DNA from: Chrysomallon squamiferum
Taxonomy: Eukaryota > Mollusca > Gastropoda > Neomphalida > Peltospiridae
Assembly (NCBI GenBank): GCA_012295275.1
Contig: CM022669.1
Span: 16,790,172 to 16,822,671, forward strand
Direction of reading: 5' to 3'
Length of the DNA: 32,500 nt
The stretch's first letter is position 1, and each line of letters begins with the position of its first letter. The position numbers and the translations under genes are program-made. The notes beneath the pieces are model-generated. The model worked only from the letters and a program-made list of their open reading frames with translations, had not been told where the DNA came from and ran no database searches. Below are positions 15,865 through 30,141 of this stretch, piece by piece.

Positions 15865-15904
15865 AGGGAGAGGGAGAGGGAGAGGGGAGGGAGAGGGAGA
15901 GGGA

Positions 15905-15974
<70 letters not shown>
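15785..15974. repeat. (GA)n tract with central (GGGAGA)n
   Basis: A pure GA run (15785-15853) is followed by ten G-runs spaced by AGA or a single A (15854-15909), then another pure GA run to 15974. The whole 190 bases are homopurine on the plus strand. Confidence 0.97.

Positions 15975-17993
<2,019 letters not shown>

Positions 17994-18083
<90 letters not shown>
17994..18083. repeat. Head-to-head (TAA)n / (TTA)n palindrome
   Basis: About 42 bases of AAT triplets switch at about 18036 without a spacer into about 45 bases of ATT triplets. The two halves form a nearly perfect palindrome. Confidence 0.95.
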
Positions 18084-18084
<1 letters not shown>

Positions 18085-18310
18085 TCTATTGTTGTTGTTG
18101 TTTTTATTATTATTACTGTTGTAGTTGTTGCTGCTGATGCTGTTGCTGATGGTGTTGTTTTTGATATTTACTACTAAAATCACTCCTGCAATAAGCATTA
18201 TTGCTGATCTACATCTACTATTAATACTGTTGCTATTACTACTTCTATGCTACTACTACTACTGCAGCTACTTCTGCTAGTACTGCTAGTAGTACTATTA
18301 CTACAGCTAA
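18084..18310. repeat. Interrupted trinucleotide block (GTT, ACT)
   Basis: GTT/GCT triplets pass into ACT/GCT triplets with scattered substitutions. Confidence 0.75.
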
Positions 18311-18679
18311 TAAAAATAATAATTTCCATAAGATTCATTTTAGCTATAACTATTTATGCATATTTTCTCGCTCTAGACTTTTCTCCCCTGGTAAAGCTGT
18401 TATGTTGAACAAAAAGTAAACATTCCAATCAAACAAAGAAGTGTCGTAACCAAGCAAGAACCTCCTGAGATACACGTCTACAATGTCTGTTTTAAGTGTT
18501 TAGTACAGAATGGGAACATACTGATGTGCGTGTCAAAGCCAGATATGTTTTGTTGGGAAAACAGAAGCAATGAAAAAGTTTCCACACAGCAGTGATGTTA
18601 GTATGTTAGTGTAATAGTAGTTTGAGTCGAAAGGTTGTTAGAATATTTCAGAGTCTACAGTGACATTAGAAGAATGAGA
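18311..18679. other. Unique sequence, nothing recognised
   Basis: About 370 bases of normal complexity with no gene signal. Confidence 0.5.
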
Positions 18680-18740
18680 GAGAGGCTGGTGCAGTGGGTT
18701 AGAAGAGTAATTATTTATTCTGCAGCGGTTTTCGTTATTA
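18680..18740 (+). mobile_element. Possible tRNA-like SINE head
   Basis: TGGTGCAGTGGGTTAG at 18687-18702 is a good A-box-like sequence of the kind found in tRNA-derived SINEs. GGTTTTCGTT at 18727 is a weak B-box-like match at tRNA-like spacing. It shares the core GTGCAGTGG with the candidate at 5351-5363 on the other strand. No tail or target-site duplication is visible, so this may be chance. Confidence 0.25.
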
Positions 18741-18879
18741 AATGAGACTGTCAGTAGAAATGATCTGAACATTAAGATTCAGTCCAAGCAGAAACCGGCC
18801 TAAGGGTTGTATACAATTTTCTTACACAGTCAGTCACCAGGGATAATATTGTGGAAACGCAAAAAATAAATAATTTCAA

Positions 18880-19259
<380 letters not shown>

Positions 19260-19700
19260 ACGATCGTTTTAAGCCGCAAAGCACGGATAAGCTGCCATTA
19301 CACGTAACAAATTATTAAAACGATATTTTTAACGTCCTTCTTCTTGCAAAGGGATCGAAGAAAACTTGCCTTCAGTACATCCTCTGTTAAACGAAATACC
19401 TTGTTGACGACATGACGTCATAATGCTATTATCACGCGGAAAATTGAGTTGGTAATTGAGGAAATTACGTCATTGGATTGTATCGCTTTAGAAGCCGTAG
19501 ATAATACGATCCTTTGCGTTAGACGGTTCAATGCACGTTTGACACAGAAATCTGTGTTTGTAATTGTCTGGTGGTCGCTAAGGTAGGAAGACTAGCTTTT
19601 GTATAAGATGTGTATACGTCACTGAATTTAATCCGAGGAAGGTTGCGGGATCGTATGACAGGAACCACACTTACATCATATTAACAAAAACAAATTGGTT
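19260..19700. promoter_or_regulatory. CpG-richer segment with CRE and CCAAT-like motifs
   Basis: A full CRE palindrome TGACGTCA lies at 19413-19420. A half CRE joined to an inverted CCAAT box (TTACGTCATTGG) lies at 19465-19476. Several CG dinucleotides surround them in otherwise CG-poor DNA. This could be a regulatory element or an unrecognised promoter; no transcript is visible nearby. Confidence 0.25.
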
Positions 19701-19845
19701 TAATAACGGCTAAGCTGTGATTTTGTTTCTCTCTCTCTGATGTATTAGCCTAACAGATAAGCAGACAGACAATGCATACAGTTGAATTAAAGACCCAGAC
19801 GTAGGTAAATGTTTAATAGTGTAGGCTTGTTGGACTGATTAACTG
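19701..19845. other. Unique spacer, nothing recognised
   Basis: A short TCTCTC run near 19729 and otherwise normal-complexity DNA. Confidence 0.5.
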
Positions 19846-19860
19846 AACCTTCTTCTTCTT

Positions 19861-19891
<31 letters not shown>

Positions 19892-19937
19892 ACAATCTCC
19901 TCATCATCATCCTCTTCGTCATCATCATCATCATTAT
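19846..19937. repeat. (TTC)n then (ATC)n run
   Basis: About 13 TTC triplets, a short spacer, then TCATCATC units. Confidence 0.95.
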
Positions 19938-20199
19938 AATTCCTATGTATTAATAGGTGTTTATGTTTGTGTGTGTCGACGGATGTATGGATGGATGGAT
20001 ACAGTCTGAGAATTGTTTTTAATTGTTTATATTAGGTAACTGTAATTATAACACGCGAGAAACTGCAGCGTTGTACACAATTAATCAATTCGTTCAATGC
20101 ATTAACCGTGGCTCGTAAATAATCGAGTTTGCATGCCACAACTGAATACAGTTTTACATTAATAATTGTTGTTGTTGTCGTTACTTCTTCTACAGAAAG
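19938..20199. other. Unique sequence, nothing recognised
   Basis: About 260 bases including a short GGAT run near 19981-20000. No gene signal. Confidence 0.5.
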
Positions 20200-20300
20200 T
20201 TTTGTTATTTATTTATTTATTTATTTTATTTATTTATTTATATACTTACTTACATACGTACTTACTTACTTCATTATACATTTACTTATTTTGTTAGTAT
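20200..20300. repeat. TTTA / ACTT tetranucleotide region
   Basis: TTTA units pass into ACTT and ACAT units by single substitutions. Confidence 0.85.
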
Positions 20301-20454
20301 TAATTTATTCCTTAAGTCATTTCCTTTTAAATCTTGACTAATTTTCCTTTCACTTAAAACTTACAAAACAATAAAAGACCACATAACACTATTATTTATT
20401 CTTTAAACAGAAGGAAAATAATTTCTTTATTGCTTTTAAAAATTTCTTTATAAT

Positions 20455-20526
20455 CTTTTATTTAATTTTATTTTATTTAATTTTATTTTATTTTATTTTT
20501 TTATTATTTTTTTATTTATTTATTAT

Positions 20527-20562
<36 letters not shown>
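20455..20562. repeat. TTTTA/TTTA run ending in a 33-base T tract
   Basis: Degenerate TTTTA and TTTA units lead into an uninterrupted T-run at 20530-20562, the longest homopolymer in the window. No AATAAA precedes its minus-strand A-run, so a retroposed tail is not supported. Confidence 0.9.
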
Positions 20563-20563
<1 letters not shown>

Positions 20564-20811
20564 GTAATGAGGGACTCATCTAAAGAGATTTGTATCAATG
20601 AATGATTATAGCCTACGCATTCTCAACGTTTCAGACGTATATTAAACGTATTGATTTCTTTGTCTTGGGTTTCAGGAACAATTTCGTTATTTCGTTTTTT
20701 TTTTTTCTTAATCACTTTAAACTGTCCTGAGTCGTACACTACTTCGTTCTGAGTCAGTGAACTCAAGCAAATTTTAGAAAAAGAGAAATGTAACGTTTTA
20801 AGTTTATAATA
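20563..20811. other. Unique sequence, nothing recognised
   Basis: About 250 bases of normal complexity with a short T-run near 20694-20706. Confidence 0.5.
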
Positions 20812-21115
20812 TTTTATTTATTTATTTATTTATTTACTTATTTATTTACTTACTTATTTACTTATTTATTTATTTATTCATTCATTCATTCATTCATTCA
20901 TTTAATAATTTATTAATTCACTTATTGATTTACTGATATATTGAATTGTTGATTGATTTTTTGTTTCTTTTGTTCTTTTTTTTTCTTTCTTGATGATGAT
21001 TATGATGATAATGATAATTATGATGATGATGATGATGATGATTATTATTATTATTACTGTTGTTGTTGTTGTTGTTTATGTTGTTATCTTTATTTATTTA
21101 TTTATTTATTTATTT
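20812..21115. repeat. Tetra- and trinucleotide repeat cluster
   Basis: In order: TTTA/ACTT units with an (ATTC)n run at about 20877-20902, a T-rich spacer, GAT triplets (20991-21041), ATT and GTT triplets to about 21075, and a TTTA run at about 21091-21115. Confidence 0.9.
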
Positions 21116-21495
21116 ACTAGTATTTTGATTATTTTGTTTCGGTTTTTATATTTATTTTATTTTATTATTTTGTTTTAAGCGAAATATGAAATATCGAAAG
21201 GCGTGTATTATTATTATTTTTGTTCTTTTTATTTTTTAATTTATTTTATTTTTTTTATATGAAGATTTAAAATATTATATGTCTGTACATTTCTGTATCT
21301 GCATAACTGTCCTAATGATATTTCTTCATTCAAAAATAGGGACATCACATTTCTTTAGAAATATAACCAAAATTAAACTGCGTTTCGGAAAGAAGAAAGA
21401 AACTAAGAAACTAAAAGTAGAATAGAAAGTACAAAAAAACTAAATTCACAAAGAGACAGACAAAAACAAACATCCATCTCTCTTTTCGTTCATTA
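21116..21495. other. AT-rich sequence, nothing recognised
   Basis: T-rich then A-rich DNA with no protein-like frame. Confidence 0.5.
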
Positions 21496-21500
21496 TTTCA

Positions 21501-21560
21501 AGGGGCGGTGTTTGGTTTATCTATAAAACGTTCTGGTGAGGTACAGTGCACGCCATCTTT
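21501..21560 (+). promoter_or_regulatory. Candidate core promoter (GC box, TATA box, YY1-like site)
   Basis: GGGGCGG at 21502-21508 is followed by TATAAAA at 21522-21528 and then GCCATCTT (YY1-like) at 21552-21559, at the distance where a start site would be expected. The G+C-rich pieces stand out in AT-rich surroundings. No downstream exon was recognised, so the call rests on motif spacing alone. Confidence 0.25.
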
Positions 21561-21964
21561 GATGTGGCAAAAGCCTTAGTGCTTACAAAGCATTAAGTGA
21601 AAACAAAATAATTCTAAAAGCCTCGCTGTTACATAATTATAAGTTGGACAAGTACAGTAATACACTTTATAATATTATAATAAGATAACTATATAACTGT
21701 ATAAGACATGTGTAAGACAGTAGTGTCTTTGATTCATCTAAATGATATTTAAATGGGAAATCTGCTAGTTTTATCTATAGGCAGATTAAATAAATAAATA
21801 CATGTGTGTACGTATGTATGTAAGTAAGTATGCTCATATTTCACGAGCCGATCATGGTTCAGTCAAAACTGATAAAATGTTTGTATTTATCAATTTATCT
21901 ATTAGTTTAATGAATGTTTTGATTTTTTTTCTTTAAGCCTTTTTCACGTGTCTAAAAATATAAA
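21561..21964. other. AT-rich unique sequence, nothing recognised
   Basis: A GTAT/GTAA run lies near 21811-21832. No gene signal. Confidence 0.5.
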
Positions 21965-22415
21965 ACACTGCATTGATGATATTTACACATCAAATGATCT
22001 AGCTGTTTTATTTAATTCGGTTTACCTACGAAATCATCACGTGAAATTTGCATAATCAATGTTTTATTATAGCTGCGTTAAAAAAAACAAAAAAACATAA
22101 ACAACAATTTTTAAACAATTTTAAATCACTGTTTCACTGGAATTTTCATAATCCACGTATAGTAACCTTTTTTTTTTTCTGTAACAATCTGTCAATCAGT
22201 CTGAAGCGATGTACTGGATGTATCTGTATAATGGATGTTTGGTTATGGATCCGTTAAACCCATATAACTATTTTTCGCTACAAACTAACGTGAAATACCG
22301 CACTGGTCGTAGCTGCATAATGAATGGTTTGGTTACGGTTCACCTGAATCTAATACAACACTTGTTTTATTTATCTAGTAATTCCTGTCGTCATCGGTTT
22401 TGATGGTTGTCTGCG
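21965..22415. repeat. Degenerate tandem repeat, unit about 80-96 bp
   Basis: A CATAAT-centred motif recurs at 22051, 22147, 22227 (as TATAAT) and 22316, spaced 96, 80 and 89 bases. The two best units, from 22210 and 22299, agree in 31 of 40 aligned columns with one gap; both contain ACTGG and TTTGGTTA. Fainter matches at about 21966 and 22385 suggest one more unit on each side. Confidence 0.4.
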
Positions 22416-22749
22416 AGAATTGATGTTAACAAGTACAGAACAGAATACACACTTTGCCCTTTGGAGTTCAGACAACGTTATAAAACCACTTATCTATGTC
22501 AGAACTTTATTTTCTACAGAACACGAACAGTTTCTGAAGAGACCTTGAGTTCTGCATTTAGGAGTTTTTATTAAGCAGCTCAGAACTGGAGTAGTGATAA
22601 TTTCGCCAAATTTAGAGAATAGGAAACCAATTAGTTTCGCAAGCAAGAAATGAGAGCAATTAGGCTTTTCGTAAATTTCGTGAAATTTAATTTTGTTTCT
22701 GTCTTATTGGTTTGTGTTAAGAGTGCAGAACAAAGTGATGTTAACGACA
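22416..22749. other. Unique sequence, nothing recognised
   Basis: About 330 bases of normal complexity without gene signal. Confidence 0.5.
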
Positions 22750-22806
22750 GGTGTGTGTGTGGGGGGGGGGTGTATGTGTGGGTGTGTGCGTCTATCTGTC
22801 TGTCTG
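22750..22806. repeat. (TG)n with a G10 run
   Basis: GTGTGTGTGT, then ten G residues (22761-22770), then mixed GT/GGGT and CTGT units. Confidence 0.95.
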
Positions 22807-23019
22807 TTATGGTTAATGCAATGTAGAGTGCATCACATTTTATTGAATCAAGTTTCATTAAAGCAAATATTGACTGTTATACAAAAATCGGTGTTTCGAT
22901 TCATCTCTGCTCTATTTCTGCTTATATTCCGAGATCATTTTTATTAATTTTAATTACTGTATATGACAACATGATAAAATATGTGAAATTAGTTTTGAAA
23001 AAATACATATCATCTCTGT
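22807..23019. other. Unique AT-rich sequence, nothing recognised
   Basis: About 210 bases of normal complexity. Confidence 0.5.
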
Positions 23020-23320
23020 ATAATCATCTTCATAATCATCATTTTATTTATTCAGCAGATTATTTTTCATTACGGTTATTTATCAACTGCTCATCGTTCT
23101 TCATTTTGACAACCACATCTAACATCATCATCATTATTAACATTATCATCTTCAGCATCATCAATATTAATCATCCTTATCATTACCATTATCTTTTTTA
23201 ATCATCATTACGAGTATTATCAAGAAATCATCATTGTCTTCACGGTCATTATTTTCATCTGAACAATCAACATCATCATTATCGTGATGATCAACGTAGA
23301 CATCACCAACTACAGCACCA
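23020..23320. repeat. Interrupted trinucleotide block (ATC/ATT), degenerate
   Basis: ATC, ATT and AAC triplets recur with many interruptions, densest at 23120-23200 and 23270-23320. Confidence 0.6.
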
Positions 23321-23559
23321 TTGAGACTCAGTTACCAGACAACAGCAGTTCGATACTGTACACGAAAGACAGAGTAATTACATCGGTAATAACGTTATGT
23401 AGACAATAGAAGCAATTCCTGGTTCGTATGTAGAGATGCTAGTTTTATTTATGACGACAGTGGATAATATATCTGTTGTTGGAAACACGATTACTGTCAT
23501 TAAACTAATATACAGGGAGATATAGACATAATACTATTGAACAGTTTATGAGCTATTAT
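23321..23559. other. Unique sequence, nothing recognised
   Basis: About 240 bases of normal complexity with no gene signal. Confidence 0.5.
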
Positions 23560-23579
23560 CCGTCGTTATTACCACTACT

Positions 23580-23628
23580 ATCGCTGCAGCTGCTACTACT
23601 ACTACTACTATGCTACTACTACTACTGT

Positions 23629-23695
<67 letters not shown>

Positions 23696-23753
23696 GCTAC
23701 TACTACTACTGTTACATGTATATATATATATACGTATACATATACATATATAT

Positions 23754-23834
<81 letters not shown>

Positions 23835-23880
23835 CAAACACACACACACATAGATAAACATACACATCTATGCATACATA
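23580..23880. repeat. Compound (ACT)n-(TA)n-(GATA)n-(GA)n array with an 84-bp duplication
   Basis: A cassette starting ATGCTACTACTACTAC and continuing TGTTACATG plus a TA/CATA run occurs at 23610-23693 and again from 23694. It is followed by GATA units, a pure GA run (23780-23828) and CACA/CATA units. Confidence 0.92.
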
Positions 23881-24584
23881 CACATATACGTACATATTAT
23901 TTATTTAGTTAGTTATTTTCTGTAACAGACATTTGCTGAATTTCTTTCTTTTATTTATTTATTATATATTTTTTTTTCATTGCTTAATGTTTTTTAATTA
24001 TTACTATCATTTGTTTCTATGATAATCTTTAACCCAGGCGTACACCAAGACTGTCTATTTCTATAACAACTGCATTTATCATGTTATTTATTTAATATAT
24101 TTATTCAGATTGCTTATTATTTAGCATCTGTACATGCCTTTATTTTACAACGCTCAGTATTAATAGTCTATCACTCTATCGCGTTCTTTTTCTGGTTTTT
24201 TTCTGACTAAAATGACTTGCTTCATTATAACTTCACAGCAGTGGATGATAAGTTTTATGCCAGACAGTCAATAAACGATTCACGAGAGACAGATAACTGT
24301 GTTTAAAAAATATATATATATATACATGTACGAGATATGTTTTAGCAGAAAACGCAGGGGCGTTAGAATTGCATGAAATATTGTTACGTACTACTGCGAG
24401 TCTCTTTCATGTGAAAATGTTCCCTGTAGAATAAAAATGTATGTTTTAGTGATGTAATCTAAATATTCTAATAAAGAATGTTCTTGAAATAAAAAACAAA
24501 TTAAAGAAATAAAAAATAAAGGAATGTAGAAAAGGAAAATAGCAAAGAAACAGAAAGTGAGAAAGAGATAGACGGGGAAAAAGG
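23881..24584. other. AT-rich sequence, nothing recognised
   Basis: Contains TTTA units near 23951-23963 and a TA run near 24310-24323. No gene signal. Confidence 0.5.
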
Positions 24585-24615
<31 letters not shown>

Positions 24616-24646
24616 ATGAAAGTATAATAAATAAATAAATAAATAA
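24585..24646. repeat. (GAAA)n and (TAAA)n runs
   Basis: GAAA units at about 24588-24615 are followed by TAAA units at about 24627-24646. Confidence 0.9.
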
Positions 24647-24999
24647 TCCAAAATTGATATTTAAAGTCACAGGTTTACATTTATGACGTTCAAAATAAAA
24701 CATTTCTACGTTGCTAGTTTCAAGGACAATAAAATCTTTAATTTTCGCGAATTTGTCACCAATAACACCAATACGGTAATTTATCGGATTAACAAATTCT
24801 ATTTTATCAAATACAGAATAATAATTTACAACAGTTTTATTATAAACAGAGCATTCCCTAACCTCTTTATGCATTGTAAATAACACCATAAGTGTAGACA
24901 AATTTTCTACTACAACTGAATGGCTGTAATGGCATTTTGCCAAAGAAAAGAAATGAAAGAGACACAAACGTAATGAATAGAGCCATAGTAGTAATATCC
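24647..24999. other. AT-rich unique sequence, nothing recognised
   Basis: The 187-codon minus-strand frame at 24446-25009 spans this region and the GAAA run. It shows no domain, has AT-driven composition and reads Phe/Ser repeats, so I do not call it a gene. Confidence 0.45.
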
Positions 25000-25432
25000 A
25001 TACATACATACATACATATACATATATATAATATTCAGAAACGATATTAAGAGACTTTACGTTAATATGTTTTAACTGTTATAGACAGTGAAAGAAAGTG
25101 ATTGCACTTAGTCTTTTATTATTGAGAATATGTTTACGCAAAGATATAACACGTATATTATAACATTATGTGCATTTATCTAATTAACCGTGTATGTAGC
25201 CATAACGATGTTATGTCCAAACATACAAATGTATAAAAGCATATATAAACACACATATATGTATCAATTCACACACCCATACACATATACTTAAAATATA
25301 CACACACGCACACACACACAGATATACACACACACACATATACGCACATACATATATACACTCAGGCATGGATGCATCGTCCACATATACATGCATACAT
25401 ATAAACACACACACACACACAAACACAAATAC
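25000..25432. repeat. Dispersed CATA / TA / CA microsatellites
   Basis: CATA units near 25001-25020 and long CA/TA/CATA mixtures at 25229-25432, with unique AT-rich DNA between them. Minus-strand Cys/Val-rich frames across this part come from the CA repeats. Confidence 0.8.
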
Positions 25433-25562
25433 TTTTCTACAATTAACAATAACAGAAAAATACACACAATTATGTTTTGTAGCAATAATGTATATAAATG
25501 ATGAATATATCGACCTACCTTCAAATCTGTAGTTTCCCGTAAAAATCCACAAACATCGACAT

Positions 25563-25741
25563 TGTCACAGCCTATATAATTAACTGTCACAGAACAGCCT
25601 ATATTAAAACTCACACAGAACAGTCTGTAATAAAACTCTCTGAACTGTCTACGTTTAAAATGTCACAAAAACAGTCTTACATTAAAACCGTTACAAGCGA
25701 GACGAGTAATTCAACTGACAGACTACAACCGTCTTTACAAC
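25563..25741. repeat. Minisatellite, about seven units of 26 bp
   Basis: Units start at 25563, 25585, 25611, 25637, 25661, 25689 and 25716, with lengths 22, 26, 26, 24, 28, 27 and 26. The shared pattern is TGTCACAGAACAG, then TCTATATTAAAAC. Outer units are the most diverged. It is not a simple microsatellite and codes for nothing. Confidence 0.75.
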
Positions 25742-26249
25742 CTGCCTTAATAATCATATGCTTCAGTGCAGTTATCACAGCTAGCAGTCAGAACTCTCTC
25801 AGTCTGTTTAAATATCGTGCAAATACATAAACCTCCGTTCTTGATATTTCAATTCCGCCTTTGTTTTAAATCACCTGTGACAGTTATATTAAAACCAAAT
25901 AAAAAAAAAAATTAAAAAAAAAGGGAATTGAAGATATAATCATCACTGTTATTACTGTTATCGTTTTTTTCATTAGTAACAAAATGAAGTACGGCTGATG
26001 TGAAAACGCCAGATTGGTTTTTATACGTCAGTGAAGATGTCAGTATTTTTCAGACGACAAATAACATTCGTTTATGTTTAATACAGGAAATATATACAAT
26101 TATCTGCTGTCGCAACTAAGCATGTCGTCTGTTCAGAAAGCCCCAGACTCAGTTTCTCCTTGTTTCAAATCGTTGTCGAGAAGCAGTGTGAAAATAACGC
26201 AACTACATCTTCCAATTTATACTTCGTCCAGCAAAGAAAAAAAAAAAGG
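25742..26249. other. Unique sequence, nothing recognised
   Basis: An A-run lies near 25901-25922. The 84-codon frame at 26074-26328 lacks domain features. Confidence 0.5.
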
Positions 26250-26560
26250 ATTAACGAGTATCGTGTTAACGGACAGAAAAGAAGCCTCGGAAATACGTCT
26301 CAATCGCGGTCACGCGACACGGCGCTAATACAACACCTCCCAGGAGGCGCGCAAGTTAAAAATATGCGTAGAACGTAATCAAATTTGTGCTCGTGAGGGC
26401 CCCGTCGTGAGCTTCTCCGATTGGCTGACACGTTATTAAGTATTTCTGACAGCTGGATAACGTCGTAAGTATGTACGATCGGTGTGCAGATGCGGAGGTA
26501 TGTTCGTGCAAACAGTCGGCCTGCGACGCGGTTATTCTCAAGACAGTTGATTCTGTTTTG
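26250..26560. promoter_or_regulatory. CpG-rich island-like segment, possible promoter or 5' exon
   Basis: This is the most G+C- and CpG-rich noncoding part of the window. It has a CCAAT box on the minus strand (ATTGG at 26420-26424), a CCTCC-CA-GGAGG dyad at about 26336-26347, and donor-like CGTAAGTATG and GAGGTATGTT sequences on the plus strand at about 26464 and 26498. No flanking exon is recognisable, so direction and reality are open. Confidence 0.25.
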
Positions 26561-27659
26561 TTATTTCTGACTTCAGGTTTTCTTCCTGCGGGATCATAAA
26601 AATTGCAATTGAATTGAATTCAGTGTCACAAAGTCAACACGAATGGCTCTACAAGCTTGTTTCTGTCACTTTTCGGTCAGCGATAAAAATGAAAAGATGA
26701 CTCAGATCATGGTTCTATATTTATTATTTTCCAGTTGTATCTTATTCTATCTCGTTTTAGTTGTTGTTTGGGTTTTTTTCGGTGATACGATACCCGACAG
26801 AGAGTACACGATTTAAACCTCAGTTGACGAACAACACAAATTCGACATCGAAAAAAACGGCAGAAGTTTGTTTCATGACACTGAAAACTAGTCTCAGTTT
26901 TTAATTTGTTTTCCTCATCAACATTATTTCTAAATTCAGGAATTCATTGTAAGATACGTACATTCAAAACATACTCATACTCCATTGATACACACTATAC
27001 CTCAAAATAATTGTGAAAAGATAATAACAAAAGCAAACAAAAATTAAGAAACGAAAAGAAAGATACACATAGATATCCAAAAAATAACGATGCTAAATTT
27101 CGGAAAATAGAATTTGTTAGTGGTGTTGATATTACTGCTACTGTTTCTTTTCGTTTTTAAACAGAAATATGTAATATGTAGATGGTTGTGGTTTTTTCGT
27201 GGTTTTCTTTATGTTATAAGTGATATAATATTTAGTTGTTTTTGCTGTAGCCAACCAAAAAAATTAACAATCTTAGAATGTAGAAACATTTTAATTTATT
27301 TTTCTCAATTTTATTTTATTTTATTTTCTGCAAAAGAGAGAAAAAGAAATGAAAAAAGAAACAAATAACAAATGAAGAGAAACATTCAAAGTGTGAATAA
27401 AACACCAATATATTGATCTATCCTCACTGAGTCGAAACCGGATCTTTTAATCTGACAAAATGAATAGATTACTGTGTATATGTGTTTTAGTGCCACATGT
27501 GAATTCTACTGTTACAACATGTAGCTGTTAATGTGAAACATACATACATGTAATTACAGCGCCTAGCACAGCAAACCAGCTGTCACTTTATTATTATTAC
27601 ACTTTACTCGTTCTAAAAAAAAAAAAAAAGTCTATGTATATAATATATTCGCTCTATTG
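26561..27659. other. AT-rich unique sequence, nothing recognised
   Basis: About 1.1 kb with an A-run near 27616-27629. The open frame at 27114-27368 is hydrophobic and AT-driven, and I do not support it as a gene. Confidence 0.5.
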
Positions 27660-27859
27660 TGAACTTACGGAAATTATTGTGTGGGTTTGTGGGTATGTAT
27701 GTGTATGAGTGTGTATATATAAAGAGAGGTTATATGTATGTGTTTGTCTTTCTCTATGTATGTATGCATGTACGTGTACGTGTTTTTTTTGTGTGTGACT
27801 GTAGACTTGAGTGCGTGTTTGTGTGTGTATATGTACGTATGTATATACGTGTGTATGTA

Positions 27860-27892
<33 letters not shown>

Positions 27893-27945
27893 TGTATGTA
27901 TGTATGTATGCGTATGTGTGTTGTGTATATGTGTGTATTCAGGTT
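27660..27945. repeat. TG/TA-rich microsatellite with (GTAT)n core
   Basis: GTGTGTAT mixtures surround a pure ATGT tetranucleotide run at about 27865-27909. The Cys/Tyr/Val-rich frames on both strands are artefacts. Confidence 0.92.
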
Positions 27946-29826
<1,881 letters not shown>

Positions 29827-30141
29827 TTTATTTACCTACTTATTTTAATCTACTTGTTTGTTTTTTTTATTATTATTATTATAATTATCATCATCATTAT
29901 CGGCATCATCATTATCATTAACAATCACATTCGTCATCATTTTAACTAGTGGATTTATCACAAATGAATTATTCTGAATCAAAACCCCATGCTGAAAAAC
30001 AAGCAGCATAATAATACATTCAGTTTTATGATTATTTTATCTAAATCCATTGTGTCCTTTTTGTTTTTTGTTTTTTTGTTGTTTTTTTTTTTCGGAATAA
30101 TTTGATTCAGTTCTGCGTGACAGTTAGGACACACACACTGT
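29827..30141 (-). promoter_or_regulatory. Probable 3' UTR of the SRCR gene with candidate poly(A) signals
   Basis: Downstream of the receptor stop the minus strand continues AT-rich with no further coding signal. The first exact AATAAA hexamers in this orientation are at 29871-29866 and 29832-29827, about 270-315 bases after the stop. Variants occur closer: CATAAA near 30030-30025 and GATAAA near 29959. Such hexamers are common by chance in AT-rich DNA, so the cleavage site is not established. Confidence 0.3.

Noticed and set aside
20530-20562. 33-base T tract as a retroposon tail on the minus strand
   Set aside because: No AATAAA and no recognisable element upstream; it extends a TTTTA microsatellite.
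24446-25009. 187-codon minus-strand frame, the longest outside the SRCR gene and the repeats near 2174-2785
   Set aside because: Crosses GAAA and TAAA repeats, has no recognisable domain, signal or splice context, and fits a chance open frame in AT-rich DNA.
26800-26830. tRNA B-box-like sequence
   Set aside because: No A box at proper spacing and no cloverleaf.
27865-27909. Regular repeat that might suggest a CRISPR array
   Set aside because: Uninterrupted tetranucleotide repeat without spacers; the DNA is eukaryotic.
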